Of a DNA stretch of 46,043 nt, positions 1 to 8,884 are shown piece after piece. The stretch's first letter is position 1; each line of letters begins with the position of its first letter. This DNA comes from Pumilibacter intestinalis (lineage in GTDB: Bacteria > Bacillota > Clostridia > Christensenellales > Pumilibacteraceae), in assembly GCF_943193005.1 (NCBI RefSeq), contig NZ_CALPCH010000020.1:1-46043 (forward strand), in the 5' to 3' direction. Below the pieces are notes generated by a model, which was given only the letters and a program-made list of their open reading frames with translations, had not been told where the DNA came from and ran no database searches. A program made the translations under genes and the position numbers.

Positions 1-8
1 AGGGCGGC

Positions 9-60
9 GGGGACACTTTCGGCTGTGTCCCCTGCACCCCCGCAACGATAAGGGCGTTGC
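9..60. repeat. Two short hairpins at the window edge
   Basis: GGGGACAC (9-16) pairs with GTGTCCCC (25-32) around an 8-base loop, and GCAACG (42-47) pairs with CGTTGC (55-60). No coding frame is convincing here. They could belong to a palindromic repeat or to the 3' end of a gene outside the window. Confidence 0.5.
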
Positions 61-178
61 CCTTAACCCACACGCTTTCGCGTAGAGGATTTAGTATTTG
101 TGGTTGAATATTACATTTCAAATACTGTCATTGCAAGCGAGTGAACCGAGCAGCCCAATCTTAAGCGATAGAACGAAC

Positions 179-541
179 GTCATTGCGAGGGCACACAGTG
201 CCCGCGGCAATCTCAGCCGAGAGAAAATAGTAGTTACTGTACTTGTTCCATGTAGGGGATTGCTTCGCTATGCTCGCAATGACAAGTAAACCGCCTGTTG
301 CCTGTCATTGCGAGGGCATTTATGCCCGTGGCAATCTCAGCCGAGAGAAAATAGTAGTTACTGTACTTGTTCCATGCAGGGGATTGCTTCGCTACGCTCG
401 AAATGACAAGTAAACCGCCTGTTGCCTGTCATTGCGAGGGCATTTATGCCCGTGGCAATCTCAGCCGAGAGAAAATAGTAGTTACTGTACTTGTTCCATG
501 CATGGGATTGCTTCGTCGGGCTTTGCCCTCCTCGCAATGAC
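179..541. repeat. Tandem array of three dispersed palindromic repeat units
   Basis: Three units start at 179, 304 and 428, a period of about 124 bases, and end at 283, 407 and 541. Each opens with GTCATTGCGAG and ends with (or nearly with) CTCGCAATGAC, so the ends are inverted repeats. The middle, with a TTCCATG-GGGATTGC core, is nearly constant. The left sub-hairpin is GGGCACACAGTGCCC in the first unit and GGGCATTTATGCCC in the other two. A degraded left end lies at 127-162. The array sits 3' of pflB; the remaining 545-688 shows no gene. Confidence 0.9.
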
Positions 542-688
542 ATGGTAGCCGTAACCCCAAAGGCGGGCGGAGAAGGGTTGCGGATTGCAACAACAGGAGC
601 AACGCACGCGCACGGGCTGTATATTTAATACTGCCCTGTGCGGGCGGTGCTCACGTAGTTGCAAGACGCGCCCTTATACGCCCGCCGC

Positions 689-2911
689 CTACATTTTTTC
701 GAAGAAAGTTCTCTTAAGCACCTCTTCCCTGTGCCCCTTGCTGAGAACGCAGAAACGAACGGCGTAACCGGAAACGCGGATTGTGAGGTTGGGATATTTC
801 TCGGGGTGTTCGTGCGCGTCCAAAAGTACGGCGCGGTCGTACACGTTTATATTGAGGTGATGACCTCCGCGCGTAAAGTAGCCGTCCAAAATAGCCGCGA
901 GATTTTTTTCGCGGGTGGGCTTGTCCTTGCCCAAAGTGGACGGAACTATGCCGAAGGTGTTGGAAATGCCGTCGCGGCAGTCGTTGTAGCTCAACTTGCT
1001 AACCGAGTTGAGCGAGGCGAGCGCACCGTTGTGTTCGCGGTTGTGGAGCGGATTTGCTCCGGGCGCGAACGGCTCGCATTTCTTTCTTCCGCAGGGCGTT
1101 GCGCCCGTCTTTTTGCCGTAAACCACGTTGCTCGTAATGGTGAGCAAACTCAAAGTGTGTTTTGCCGAGCGGTAGCACGGGGTGCGGCAAAGAGCCTTAT
1201 AGAAATAGTCGGTGAGATGACGCGCTATATCGTCTACCCTGTCGTCGTCGTTGCCGTATTTGGGGAACTCGCCCTCGGTGATATAATCGGTTACGAGCCC
1301 GCTCTCGTCGGCAACGGGCGTTACGCGGGCGTATTTTATAGCCGACAAACTGTCGGCGGCAACGCTTATGCCCGCCGCGCCGAACGCCATAAGTCGCTCC
1401 ACGCTCGTGTCGTGCAACGCCATCTGCAATTTTTCGTAGGCGTACTTATCGTGCATGTAGTGAATTATATTCATTGTGTTCACGTAAGTTTCTGCGAGCC
1501 AGTCTATATATTTGTGATAACGCTCGAGCACTTCGTCGTAATCGAGTTTGCCTTTAAGCGGCGGCATTTCGAACGCCACGCGTTCGCCCGTCATTTCGTC
1601 GCGCCCGCCGTTGATGCTCATCAAGAGCACTTTGGCAAGGTTGCAACGCGCTCCGAAAAACTGCATTTGCTTGCCTATCTTCATTGCCGAAACGCAGCAG
1701 GCTATGCCGTAGTCGTCGCCGTATATGGGGCGCATGAGGTCGTCGGACTCGTACTGAATGGACGAGGTGTCTATGCTCACGCGGGCGCAGAAATTTTTGA
1801 ACTCGGCGGGGAGTTTTTCGCTCCAAAGCACCGTAAGGTTGGGCTCGGGCGAGGCTTTGAGATTGTAGAGCGTGTGCAGTATGCGATAGCTCGACTTGGT
1901 TACGAGCGTGCGCCCGTCTTCGCCCATGCCGCCTATGCTCTCGGTTACCCAGGTGGGGTCGCCCGCGAAAAGCTCGTTGTATTCGGGGGTGCGAAGCTGA
2001 CGGTTAAGACGCAGTTTGAGCACGAGTTGGTCTATAAGTTCTTGCGCTTGAGTTTCGGTGAGCACGCCGTTTTTAATGTCGCGCTCTATATAAATATCGA
2101 AGAAAGTAGAAGTGCGCCCTATGCTCTCCGCCGCGCCGTTTTGCTCCTTTATCGCGCCGAGGTAGGCGTAATAAGTCCACTGGATTGCCTCTCGCGCGTT
2201 CTCCGCGGGACGGGTTATATCGTCGCCGTATTCTTTCGCCATTTGCGCCAGCTTGCCCAAAAAGTCCACCTGACGGAAAAGCTCTTCTCTGAGCCTAATG
2301 TTCTCCTCGTCCATGTACTTATGCGCGAGCGTTTCGAAATCCTTCTTTTTATCGGCTATGAGCCTGTCCGTTCCGTACAAAGCCACTCTGCGGTAGTCGC
2401 CTATTATGCGCCCCCTGCCGTAGGCGTCGGGAAGCCCTGTGAGTATGCCGTATTTTCTCAGTTTGCGCATTTCGTCGGTGTACACTCTGAACACGCCGTC
2501 GTTGTGCGTGGTCTTGTATTCGAAATTGTCCTCTATCTTTTGGCTCAACTTGTAGCCGTACGCCTCGCACGCGCCGCGAGCCATGCGTATGCCGCCGAAC
2601 GGATTGACTCCGCGCACGAGCGGCCGTTCGGTTTGAAGCCCGAAAATTATTTCGTTTTCTTTATCCACGTAGCCGGGCTTGTAGCTTAACAGCGAAGAAA
2701 CTTTTTCGGTGTCTACGCCGAGCACGCCGCCCGCCTCTCGCTCGCGCTTTAATAGGTCTTCGTAGTCGGCGAGCAGTTTTTGGGTTTTAGCCGTGGGCTT
2801 AGCCAAGAAATCGCCGTTTCCGAGATACGGCGTGTAGTTTTTTTGTATAAAGTCGCGAACGTCTATGCTCTCGCTCCAGTTGCCTTTTTTGAAATCTTTC
2901 CATGCTTCCAT
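689..2911 (-). CDS. pflB: Formate C-acetyltransferase (pyruvate formate-lyase)
   Basis: Converts pyruvate and CoA to acetyl-CoA and formate in the cytosol by a glycyl-radical mechanism during anaerobic growth. The 740 residues match the usual family length. The adjacent active-site cysteines are seen in IACCVSA in the middle of the protein. The glycyl-radical motif RVSGYAV lies close to the C-terminus and is followed by the usual tail ending RTFFEKM. The ATG at 2911 has an AAAAAGGA ribosome binding site 11 bases upstream. It lies 70 bases behind the GH2 gene on the same strand, so it may be read from the upstream operon or from its own promoter, which I could not place. The activating enzyme gene pflA is not in the window; 3' of the stop there are only repeats. 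Confidence 0.97.
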   Translation of the reverse strand: MEAWKDFKKGNWSESIDVRDFIQKNYTPYLGNGDFLAKPTAKTQKLLADYEDLLKREREAGGVLGVDTEKVSSLLSYKPGYVDKENEIIFGLQTERPLVRGVNPFGGIRMARGACEAYGYKLSQKIEDNFEYKTTHNDGVFRVYTDEMRKLRKYGILTGLPDAYGRGRIIGDYRRVALYGTDRLIADKKKDFETLAHKYMDEENIRLREELFRQVDFLGKLAQMAKEYGDDITRPAENAREAIQWTYYAYLGAIKEQNGAAESIGRTSTFFDIYIERDIKNGVLTETQAQELIDQLVLKLRLNRQLRTPEYNELFAGDPTWVTESIGGMGEDGRTLVTKSSYRILHTLYNLKASPEPNLTVLWSEKLPAEFKNFCARVSIDTSSIQYESDDLMRPIYGDDYGIACCVSAMKIGKQMQFFGARCNLAKVLLMSINGGRDEMTGERVAFEMPPLKGKLDYDEVLERYHKYIDWLAETYVNTMNIIHYMHDKYAYEKLQMALHDTSVERLMAFGAAGISVAADSLSAIKYARVTPVADESGLVTDYITEGEFPKYGNDDDRVDDIARHLTDYFYKALCRTPCYRSAKHTLSLLTITSNVVYGKKTGATPCGRKKCEPFAPGANPLHNREHNGALASLNSVSKLSYNDCRDGISNTFGIVPSTLGKDKPTREKNLAAILDGYFTRGGHHLNINVYDRAVLLDAHEHPEKYPNLTIRVSGYAVRFCVLSKGHREEVLKRTFFEKM

Positions 2912-2981
2912 ATTCGTTATTTTCCTTTTTAAGGTTATAATCCTTACTTACTTTGTTTAATTTTCGCAATTTTCGACAAAA

Positions 2982-5336
2982 TTATACCTTTTCCGCGCTT
3001 TCGTATACGCATTCGAAATCCATCGTTTTCGTGCCGAGGTCGCTCGTGACCGCCACTCTGCCCGGTCCCGCAGATATGCTCCGAACGAAAAATCCGCCTT
3101 TGCCGCCCTGTAACGACAAGTGCCCGCTCCCTTCCACCGAAAGGCTTCCCGACGCGCACACCGTAACGGGCATAAAGCAGTAATCGAGCACGTTGCCGCG
3201 CCCGTCTTCGGCGGTGAGCGAAAACGCTATGCGCTCGAAAGATTTGGTGCACTTGAGAGTGCCCTCGCACGAGCTTTCCACCGAAAGAGTCTTTCTTATG
3301 GCGGGCATTATAACGCGCGTCTTTTTCACCTCGCCGCCGTATACGGCTTCGAACTTGTACGTCACGCCCTGCGGCGGTATGCGCAGATATTTTTCGGCAA
3401 GCGCGGTAATCTCGGCGTTGTCGAGCTTGCACAGCTTGCCGAGAAAATATGCCTTTTTGGACGCAACCGCGCCCAGCCGCGTAGGTCCGAACTTTTCGCA
3501 AGAACGTATCACGCTCTTAAACAGCTTGAGCCTGAGTCCCTCTCCCACCTCGCGAGCGGGCAGGTCGCCGCAAAAATCGTCTATCACCACGGGCGGATGC
3601 TTTAAGTGCGGGAAACGCTTGCGGTCGGGCAAAAATTCGCCCGTCTTTTCGCCGTCGCGATACATAACAATTTTGTCCGCGTTGGTAAACACATAAAGTT
3701 TGCCGGTAAAATCGCACTCGCTCAAATTACTGCTCAGTTCGAGCACCGGTTCGCCGTCGGTTTGGCTCATGTAGGCGAACGCCGCGAGCTTGGGATTGCG
3801 GTGCGCGTCGAACACGCCGTAGTGGTTCACGTTGTCGCCGTCGCCGTGCATGCGCCCCGCGGCAAAGTCGCAAAAGCTCATGCCGAACGCGCCGAGAGCC
3901 GCGCCGCCGAGAGTATCGTCTATAGCTTCGAGGTGGCGCAACGCCTGCTCGAGCCGCACGCTTTCGCCGCTGTACGCGCTCGACGGGCACACGCTCCCCG
4001 TGTGTTCGCTTATTATATAGGGCGCAAACCATTTGCGCTTAATCCGCCTTGCCCTCGAAACCCGTTCGCACTCGTTGTACGCAAACACGTCTTCGAACAT
4101 TTTGCTCGCAACGAAATTGCGCGCGCCTATCGTGGCGCGGGTGGGGTCGGCGGCTTTCGCCGCTTTGTTCGCCTTAAAATACAGCTCGTCGCAGTCGGCG
4201 GAATTGTTTACCCGTATGCCCCAGCCTATTATGCAGGGCGCGTTGCGGTCGCGCAGTATCATGTCGGTTATGCTTTCGGTAAACGCTTCGCGCCAGTCGG
4301 CATTGCCTATGTAGCCGTCGCCGTACACGTCCTCTATTACCATTAGCCCTATGCGGTTGCACTCGTCTATAAAGTCGCGGCTTGCCTGTCCCATAGTGCG
4401 AACGGCGTTACAGCCCATTTCCTTTATTATGCGGGCGTCGCGCCTTTCGGTTTCCGCCGTGGCGGCTCTGCCTATGGCGGGATAGCAGTCGGCGCGGTTA
4501 AGCCCTATAAGTTTTATCTGCTTGCCGTTCAAATAAAATCCGTCGCGCCTGAACACGGCGGACGCGAAACCGAACCGCACCGTTTTGCAGTCTATAATCT
4601 TTTTGCCGCTCTTGAGTTTTACCGACGCCGTATACATTACGGGATTGTCGGGCTGCCAATACTCGGGCGACGACACTTCGCCGTGCAAGCGCATAGCCGA
4701 GCCAACCACCGTGCGCGGCGCAAGCTCGCCCACGGAGTTTCCCGAGGGGTCGAGAATTTCGCCGCTAAGCTCGGTGTCGGGATAGTAATCGTAAAGTTCC
4801 GCGTCGGCGGTGATTAAGCTCTTATTGCCCTCGCGCACCGTGCGCACGCAAACGTCGCGTATATCTCTGCCGTCGCATATCATAAACACCGCGTCGCGGT
4901 GCACTCCGCCGAAAAGCGTGAGCGGACCGCGCGTGCCGCTCCCGTACTCGGGTCGAAGCGCCGCGTCGGCTTTAATCACTATGCGGTTTTCGTAGTTGTA
5001 TTTTACGGGCGCGGTGATATCGGCAACAAAGGGAGCTTCGCCCTTGTGACTCGTAACGAATATGCCGTTTACGTACACCTCGGCATACGAAAGCACCCCT
5101 TCCATTCGCAGAAGCAAACGCTTGCCGTTGTAGGTTTCGGGCACGGTGAGTATGCGGGAATACGTTCCCACCGCACGCATTGCGCGTTCGTCGAAATAAT
5201 TTTCGCTGCCGCACTTTACGTTGTGCGGGAGCTGTACTATGAAACTGTCCGACCAGTCGAAATCGGGTTCGAGGCAATCTGCCAAAAATCCTCTTCTGTA
5301 CAGCCAACCGTCGTTAATAGGTATTTCCTTAATCAA
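2982..5336 (-). CDS. Glycoside hydrolase family 2-like protein with a substituted acid/base residue
   Basis: 784 residues with the GH2 layout: N-terminal sugar-binding jelly roll (about 1-170, with the GGVHRDA turn), an Ig-like domain (about 170-270), a TIM barrel beginning near IKLIGLNRADCYP (about 275-560), and a C-terminal beta region. Active GH2 enzymes of this type have an acid/base Glu in a motif like WGVRINES; here the segment reads WGIRVNNS (around 4201-4226), so that Glu is Asn. The likely nucleophile Glu is kept in IISEHTG. No signal peptide is seen. The start overlaps the stop of the preceding 161-residue gene by four bases (ATGA), so translation is probably coupled. It may be a carbohydrate-binding pseudoenzyme or use another acid/base; the substrate cannot be told. 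Confidence 0.85.
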   Translation of the reverse strand: MIKEIPINDGWLYRRGFLADCLEPDFDWSDSFIVQLPHNVKCGSENYFDERAMRAVGTYSRILTVPETYNGKRLLLRMEGVLSYAEVYVNGIFVTSHKGEAPFVADITAPVKYNYENRIVIKADAALRPEYGSGTRGPLTLFGGVHRDAVFMICDGRDIRDVCVRTVREGNKSLITADAELYDYYPDTELSGEILDPSGNSVGELAPRTVVGSAMRLHGEVSSPEYWQPDNPVMYTASVKLKSGKKIIDCKTVRFGFASAVFRRDGFYLNGKQIKLIGLNRADCYPAIGRAATAETERRDARIIKEMGCNAVRTMGQASRDFIDECNRIGLMVIEDVYGDGYIGNADWREAFTESITDMILRDRNAPCIIGWGIRVNNSADCDELYFKANKAAKAADPTRATIGARNFVASKMFEDVFAYNECERVSRARRIKRKWFAPYIISEHTGSVCPSSAYSGESVRLEQALRHLEAIDDTLGGAALGAFGMSFCDFAAGRMHGDGDNVNHYGVFDAHRNPKLAAFAYMSQTDGEPVLELSSNLSECDFTGKLYVFTNADKIVMYRDGEKTGEFLPDRKRFPHLKHPPVVIDDFCGDLPAREVGEGLRLKLFKSVIRSCEKFGPTRLGAVASKKAYFLGKLCKLDNAEITALAEKYLRIPPQGVTYKFEAVYGGEVKKTRVIMPAIRKTLSVESSCEGTLKCTKSFERIAFSLTAEDGRGNVLDYCFMPVTVCASGSLSVEGSGHLSLQGGKGGFFVRSISAGPGRVAVTSDLGTKTMDFECVYESAEKV

Positions 5337-5818
5337 TGTCCGCCTCCGTTCAGCATTGTAAAATACTGCACAAACTTATATTCGCTACGTTGCGAGTATA
5401 TCTTGCCTTCGGCGTCTTTGCAGTAAAAATATACGTATGGATTGCTTATTTTGAGCGCGTCCGCCTCGCTCTGCTTGAACATGAACCGCTCCATTTCCTT
5501 GCGGTAAGAGGCAACCTCGCCGCGCACGAGCAGGTGCGGGATATTGTTTATATCGTCGGTTGCGGCGTAAAGCGGACGGTAAGAAACGTATTTGTCGGCG
5601 CAGTGCAAGCCTATTTCCACCACCGAAAGATTGCGAACGCCTGTGTTTACAATTCGCCAAATGAGCCTCTTGCTGTCGGGTATCATCTTGCCCTCTATAC
5701 GCGCGCGCTTTTTGTTGGAATAAACGAATTTGACTATTTGCATTGCCGCCAACGCAAGCAACGATAAAGGCACTGCCGTAACAAAGAAATAAAACAGTAT
5801 ATCGAGTATCATTCGCAT
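5333..5818 (-). CDS. Small membrane-anchored protein of unknown function
   Basis: 161 residues. A single hydrophobic segment (about residues 5-30) is followed by basic residues (NKKRAR), so the rest probably faces the cytoplasm, or the outside if the helix is inverted. The soluble part is beta-rich and looks like a small sandwich domain (WRIVNTGVRNLSVVEIGL), but I do not recognise the family. It starts 15 bases after the P-type ATPase stop with an AAGAGAGG ribosome binding site, and its stop overlaps the GH2 start. The three genes therefore look like one transcription unit. Any role for it in ion transport or glycoside handling would be guesswork. Confidence 0.8.
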   Translation of the reverse strand: MRMILDILFYFFVTAVPLSLLALAAMQIVKFVYSNKKRARIEGKMIPDSKRLIWRIVNTGVRNLSVVEIGLHCADKYVSYRPLYAATDDINNIPHLLVRGEVASYRKEMERFMFKQSEADALKISNPYVYFYCKDAEGKIYSQRSEYKFVQYFTMLNGGGH

Positions 5819-5833
5819 TACCTCTCTTTTGAG

Positions 5834-8602
5834 TTATTGCAACAGTTTCGCGCTTCGCATAATGCGCATGAGTATGGAAACAAGGAAATACGAACCGAGT
5901 ATAACCGTTGTGGCAAAGAACAGTTCCGCCAAATCCAAGCCGGTCACTCCGAACAGGTCGGGCAGGAATATCACGCCCACTATGCTCACCGTAAGCACGG
6001 TAATCATGAGCACGGTGCGGAAACCGTCGAACGGCTCGCAAGTCTTATAGAGCACCATCATGCCGGTATAGGTCATTGCTATAACGAGCATGCTTTGGTA
6101 AATATCGTTGGGCATTGCTGGATTGCCGAATTTTTGATACAGATACGTTGCCATAACCGCGCAGGTGAGCGTAACTCCGCCCGGCAAACATCGCCCTATT
6201 ACGTTCGACAGGAACCTGCCGCGTATGATATCGGTGTTTCTTTGGAAAGCGAGCGCGAAACTCGGCAGTCCTATAACCAGCATTTCGAGCATGAGAAGGT
6301 TGGAGGTATCGAAAGGATACGGCTTTCTCAAAATCAGGAAAATTACGGAGAGAGCCATGCTCATGAACGTTTTCATAAGGAACAGCGAGCTTGATTTTTG
6401 AATGTTGTTTATAACCCGCCTGCCCTCTTTCACCACGTCCGGCATGCTCGTAAAGTTGGAGTCCAAAAGCACGAGGTGGCTCACGTTTCTCGCCGCGTCG
6501 CTACCCGAGGCTATTGCCACGCTGCAATCGGCTTCGCGCATGGCGAGAATATCGTTCACGCCGTCGCCCGTCATGGCAACGGTATGACCTTTGGCTTTGA
6601 GAGCTTTCACGAGCAAGCACTTTTGTTCGGGCGTGACTCTGCCGAACACGGTGTACTTGTTCGCCGCCTCTATCACTTCCTGATTGCTGAGCCCCTCGAG
6701 CGAAATATAAAGTTCGGCGTTTTCCACGCCCACGCGGCGGGCAACCTCCGAAACGGTGATGGGATTGTCGCCCGATATTACTTTTACCGAAACGTTGTTT
6801 TCCTTAAACCACTTTATGGTTTGCACCGCGTCGTCGCGAATATGGTCTTCTATAACTATAAGGCAAACGGGACGGCGCACCGCGGGCAACTTTTCGCCCG
6901 ATATCTCGGCGGGAGAATGAGCAAGCACGAGCACGCGGTAGCCGTTGGCGGCGTTCTCGCTCACAATCTTTTCTATGCGCACGCCCATATCTTTGAGCAC
7001 AAACTCGGGTGCGCCGAGCATGTAAGTGCCCGCGCCCTCGAAAGTAACCGCGCTCAGTTTGCGCTGACTGGAAAAGGGCATAACCGTTTTGGGCTTGAGC
7101 ACCGAGCTGTAGCCGAACTTGTTGGCGAGAGCCATTGCCGTTTGGTTGTTGTCTTCGGTGGCGGTGAGAACGCTTCCTATAATTTCCGAAAGCGAATTTT
7201 CCTGCGCTCCGCCCTTTATTTCTATTACGTTGTTTACCTGCATGCTGCCGTCGGTGATAGTGCCCGTTTTATCGAGGCACAGCACGTCTACGCGAGCGAG
7301 CATTTCTATGCAGTACAAATCCTGCACGAGCGTTTTCTTTTTGGCGAGCCGAATTACCGACACCGCGAGTGCGCTCGAGGTAAGAAGGAACATACCCGAA
7401 GGTATCATGCCTATAACCGCGCCCGAGGTACTGCTTATAATCGCCCGCCACTTTTCCATGCCCAAAAGCGCGGCAACGTCGGGACTTTTGTACGCGCTCC
7501 ACAGCAAAAGAGCGGTAAGGGGTATCAAAATCACGCCCACCACGCGAATTATAAGGCGCACCGAGTTGTGAAGCTCGGATTTGGGCTTGCGGTACTTTTT
7601 GGCGTAAGACGTGAGCGTTTCCACGTAGTTGTTCGCGCCCACCTGCGTTACGCGGGCGTATGCCGTGCCGCTCGTAACGAAACTGCCCGAGAAAAGCTCT
7701 CCGCCCTCTTTCTTGCGCATGGGAACGCTTTCGCCCGTGAGCATGCTTTCGTTAACCTCTATATCGCCTTTTATCACAACCGCGTCGGAGGGTATCTGCT
7801 TGCCCATTTCGAGATAAATAATATCGTCGAGCACTATGTCCGATATGGGCACGGCTTTCTTTTCGCCGTCGCGCACCACAATCGCGCTCGGCGCGGTAAT
7901 CAGGTTGAGTTTGGCTACGGTGCGTTTACTCTTTATTTCCTGCACTATGCCTATCGTTGTGTTTGCAACCGCTATAACCAAAAACAGCATTTGGTTGAAC
8001 TTCGCGCCCACGGTAATGAGCGCGGCGGCAACGATGAAAATTATGAGGTTGAAGAACGTGAACAGGTTGGATATGAAGATGTGAGCGTAAGACTTGCCCG
8101 TTTTGGTCTTGCTCACGTTCACGTAGCCGTCGGCTTCCCTCTTTTCCACCTGAAAAGCGGTGAGCCCTTTGGAATACTCGGGCTCGTAACGCTCCGCCAT
8201 GGAATAATCGGTGCTCACGAAACGCTTGCGCTTTTTTCTTCTCTGCGCGGTGAGCCTGTCTTGACTGAGCATAGAGCCGTCTATTGTTCTGCTTCGCGAA
8301 ACGGTGCTCGCGCTCCCGTCGTCGTCGTTGCCGCCCGCCTCGAACACCCGCCTGTCTATGCGCAAGTCTATGGTGTTGGTGTCTTTGGTGACTACTTTGG
8401 GAAGCCCCTTGAGCCGCTCGCGCGTTTCCTGCTCGCGCTCCGCCCTCGCCGCCGATTTTTTGGCGGCGGCACTCTTGGTCGGCTTGTCTTCGCCGTCCAT
8501 CATGCGCTTGGCTATTATTATTTCTTCTTCTGCCGATTTATCGAGCGGCGAACGGTTCTTTTCGCCTGCCGAAACGGTCTTGTTGCCCGCGGTTTTCTTC
8601 AT
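5834..8602 (-). CDS. P-type cation-transporting ATPase (CtpE-like)
   Basis: 922 residues from the ATG at 8602. Motifs in order: actuator loop LTGESVPM, membrane-segment motif IPSGM, phosphorylation site CLDKTGTITDG, and hinge MTGDGVNDILAM followed by SGSDAARN. The SDAARN and LLDSNF region resembles the CtpE branch of P2-like ATPases, for which calcium transport has been reported in mycobacteria; the ion here is inference. About 150 charged, Lys/Arg-rich residues precede the first membrane helix, longer than usual. An in-frame TTG at 8620 would add six residues but lies inside the promoter, so ATG 8602 is preferred. There is no Shine-Dalgarno; the -10 box ends six bases before the ATG, so the mRNA is probably leaderless. 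First gene of the operon ending with the GH2 protein. Confidence 0.9.
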   Translation of the reverse strand: MKKTAGNKTVSAGEKNRSPLDKSAEEEIIIAKRMMDGEDKPTKSAAAKKSAARAEREQETRERLKGLPKVVTKDTNTIDLRIDRRVFEAGGNDDDGSASTVSRSRTIDGSMLSQDRLTAQRRKKRKRFVSTDYSMAERYEPEYSKGLTAFQVEKREADGYVNVSKTKTGKSYAHIFISNLFTFFNLIIFIVAAALITVGAKFNQMLFLVIAVANTTIGIVQEIKSKRTVAKLNLITAPSAIVVRDGEKKAVPISDIVLDDIIYLEMGKQIPSDAVVIKGDIEVNESMLTGESVPMRKKEGGELFSGSFVTSGTAYARVTQVGANNYVETLTSYAKKYRKPKSELHNSVRLIIRVVGVILIPLTALLLWSAYKSPDVAALLGMEKWRAIISSTSGAVIGMIPSGMFLLTSSALAVSVIRLAKKKTLVQDLYCIEMLARVDVLCLDKTGTITDGSMQVNNVIEIKGGAQENSLSEIIGSVLTATEDNNQTAMALANKFGYSSVLKPKTVMPFSSQRKLSAVTFEGAGTYMLGAPEFVLKDMGVRIEKIVSENAANGYRVLVLAHSPAEISGEKLPAVRRPVCLIVIEDHIRDDAVQTIKWFKENNVSVKVISGDNPITVSEVARRVGVENAELYISLEGLSNQEVIEAANKYTVFGRVTPEQKCLLVKALKAKGHTVAMTGDGVNDILAMREADCSVAIASGSDAARNVSHLVLLDSNFTSMPDVVKEGRRVINNIQKSSSLFLMKTFMSMALSVIFLILRKPYPFDTSNLLMLEMLVIGLPSFALAFQRNTDIIRGRFLSNVIGRCLPGGVTLTCAVMATYLYQKFGNPAMPNDIYQSMLVIAMTYTGMMVLYKTCEPFDGFRTVLMITVLTVSIVGVIFLPDLFGVTGLDLAELFFATTVILGSYFLVSILMRIMRSAKLLQ

Positions 8603-8608
8603 GTTACA

Positions 8609-8637
8609 ATTATACAGCAATGCGCCGAATGTGTCAA
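8609..8637 (-). promoter_or_regulatory. Consensus sigma-A promoter abutting the P-type ATPase start (leaderless)
   Basis: -35 TTGACA at 8637-8632, 17-base spacer, -10 TATAAT at 8614-8609, then TGTAAC and the ATG at 8602. A start site six to eight bases after the -10 box falls on the A of the ATG. Both boxes match consensus fully. Confidence 0.9.
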
Positions 8638-8692
8638 GCCCGATTGCGAGTAAAAAATTATCGCCGATTGTTACGATAAGGCGAATTCCCTT

Positions 8693-8724
8693 TTGCTTTT
8701 AATCCGATACATCGGAAAAAGCAA
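8693..8724. promoter_or_regulatory. Long inverted repeat in the divergent intergenic region
   Basis: TTGCTTTT (8693-8700) pairs with AAAAGCAA (8717-8724), and TCCGAT (8703-8708) pairs with ATCGGA (8711-8716), with AA unpaired on one side and a 2-base loop. It sits between the divergent ATPase and giant-protein genes, upstream of both promoters. It could be an operator or cruciform. It is not placed to terminate either gene. Confidence 0.6.
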
Positions 8725-8782
8725 CTTTGTCCAATTTTTTCACCGTAAAAACAATATCAAACGCGAAAAATTTCAAAAAAAC

Positions 8783-8811
8783 TTTACTTTTTAACGCGGA
8801 TACTGTATAAT
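8783..8811 (+). promoter_or_regulatory. Probable promoter of the 2018-residue protein gene
   Basis: -35 TTTACT at 8783-8788, 17-base spacer, -10 TATAAT at 8806-8811. The leader is about 65 bases and contains an inverted repeat AAAATCGA (8839-8846) / TCGATTTT (8853-8860). A TTGACA at 8830-8835 has no good -10 partner at 17 bases. Confidence 0.65.
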
Positions 8812-8838
8812 TATATAAAGATAATACTTTTGACAACA

Positions 8839-8860
8839 AAAATCGACTTTTTTCGATTTT
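8839..8860 (+). promoter_or_regulatory. Leader hairpin upstream of the giant protein gene
   Basis: An 8-base perfect stem with a 6-base loop (CTTTTT), placed between the predicted transcription start and the GGAG ribosome binding site at about 8870. It could be a protein-binding site on DNA or an mRNA leader hairpin. Sequence alone does not decide. Confidence 0.45.
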
Positions 8861-8884
8861 CTATTTTACGGAGAAAACCACCGC

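Noticed and set aside
179-541. CRISPR-like tandem repeat
   Set aside because: The period is about 124 bases, the whole unit is conserved rather than short repeats with unique spacers, and no cas gene is present.
98-664. Small ORFs inside the repeats (with HCERSEA- or SLRGG-like peptides)
   Set aside because: The same peptides appear wherever the dispersed repeat occurs, in several frames and on both strands. They are translations of the repeat, not genes.
659-2689. Long plus-strand ORF opposite pflB (676 codons)
   Set aside because: It mirrors the third-position pattern of pflB, has no recognisable motif and no ribosome binding site. The same holds for the long ORFs opposite the P-type ATPase (6398-8653) and opposite the Ala-rich part of the giant protein (13124-14518).
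8621-8884. Riboswitch in the leader of the giant protein gene
   Set aside because: The leader is only about 65 bases with one simple hairpin and no known aptamer motif.
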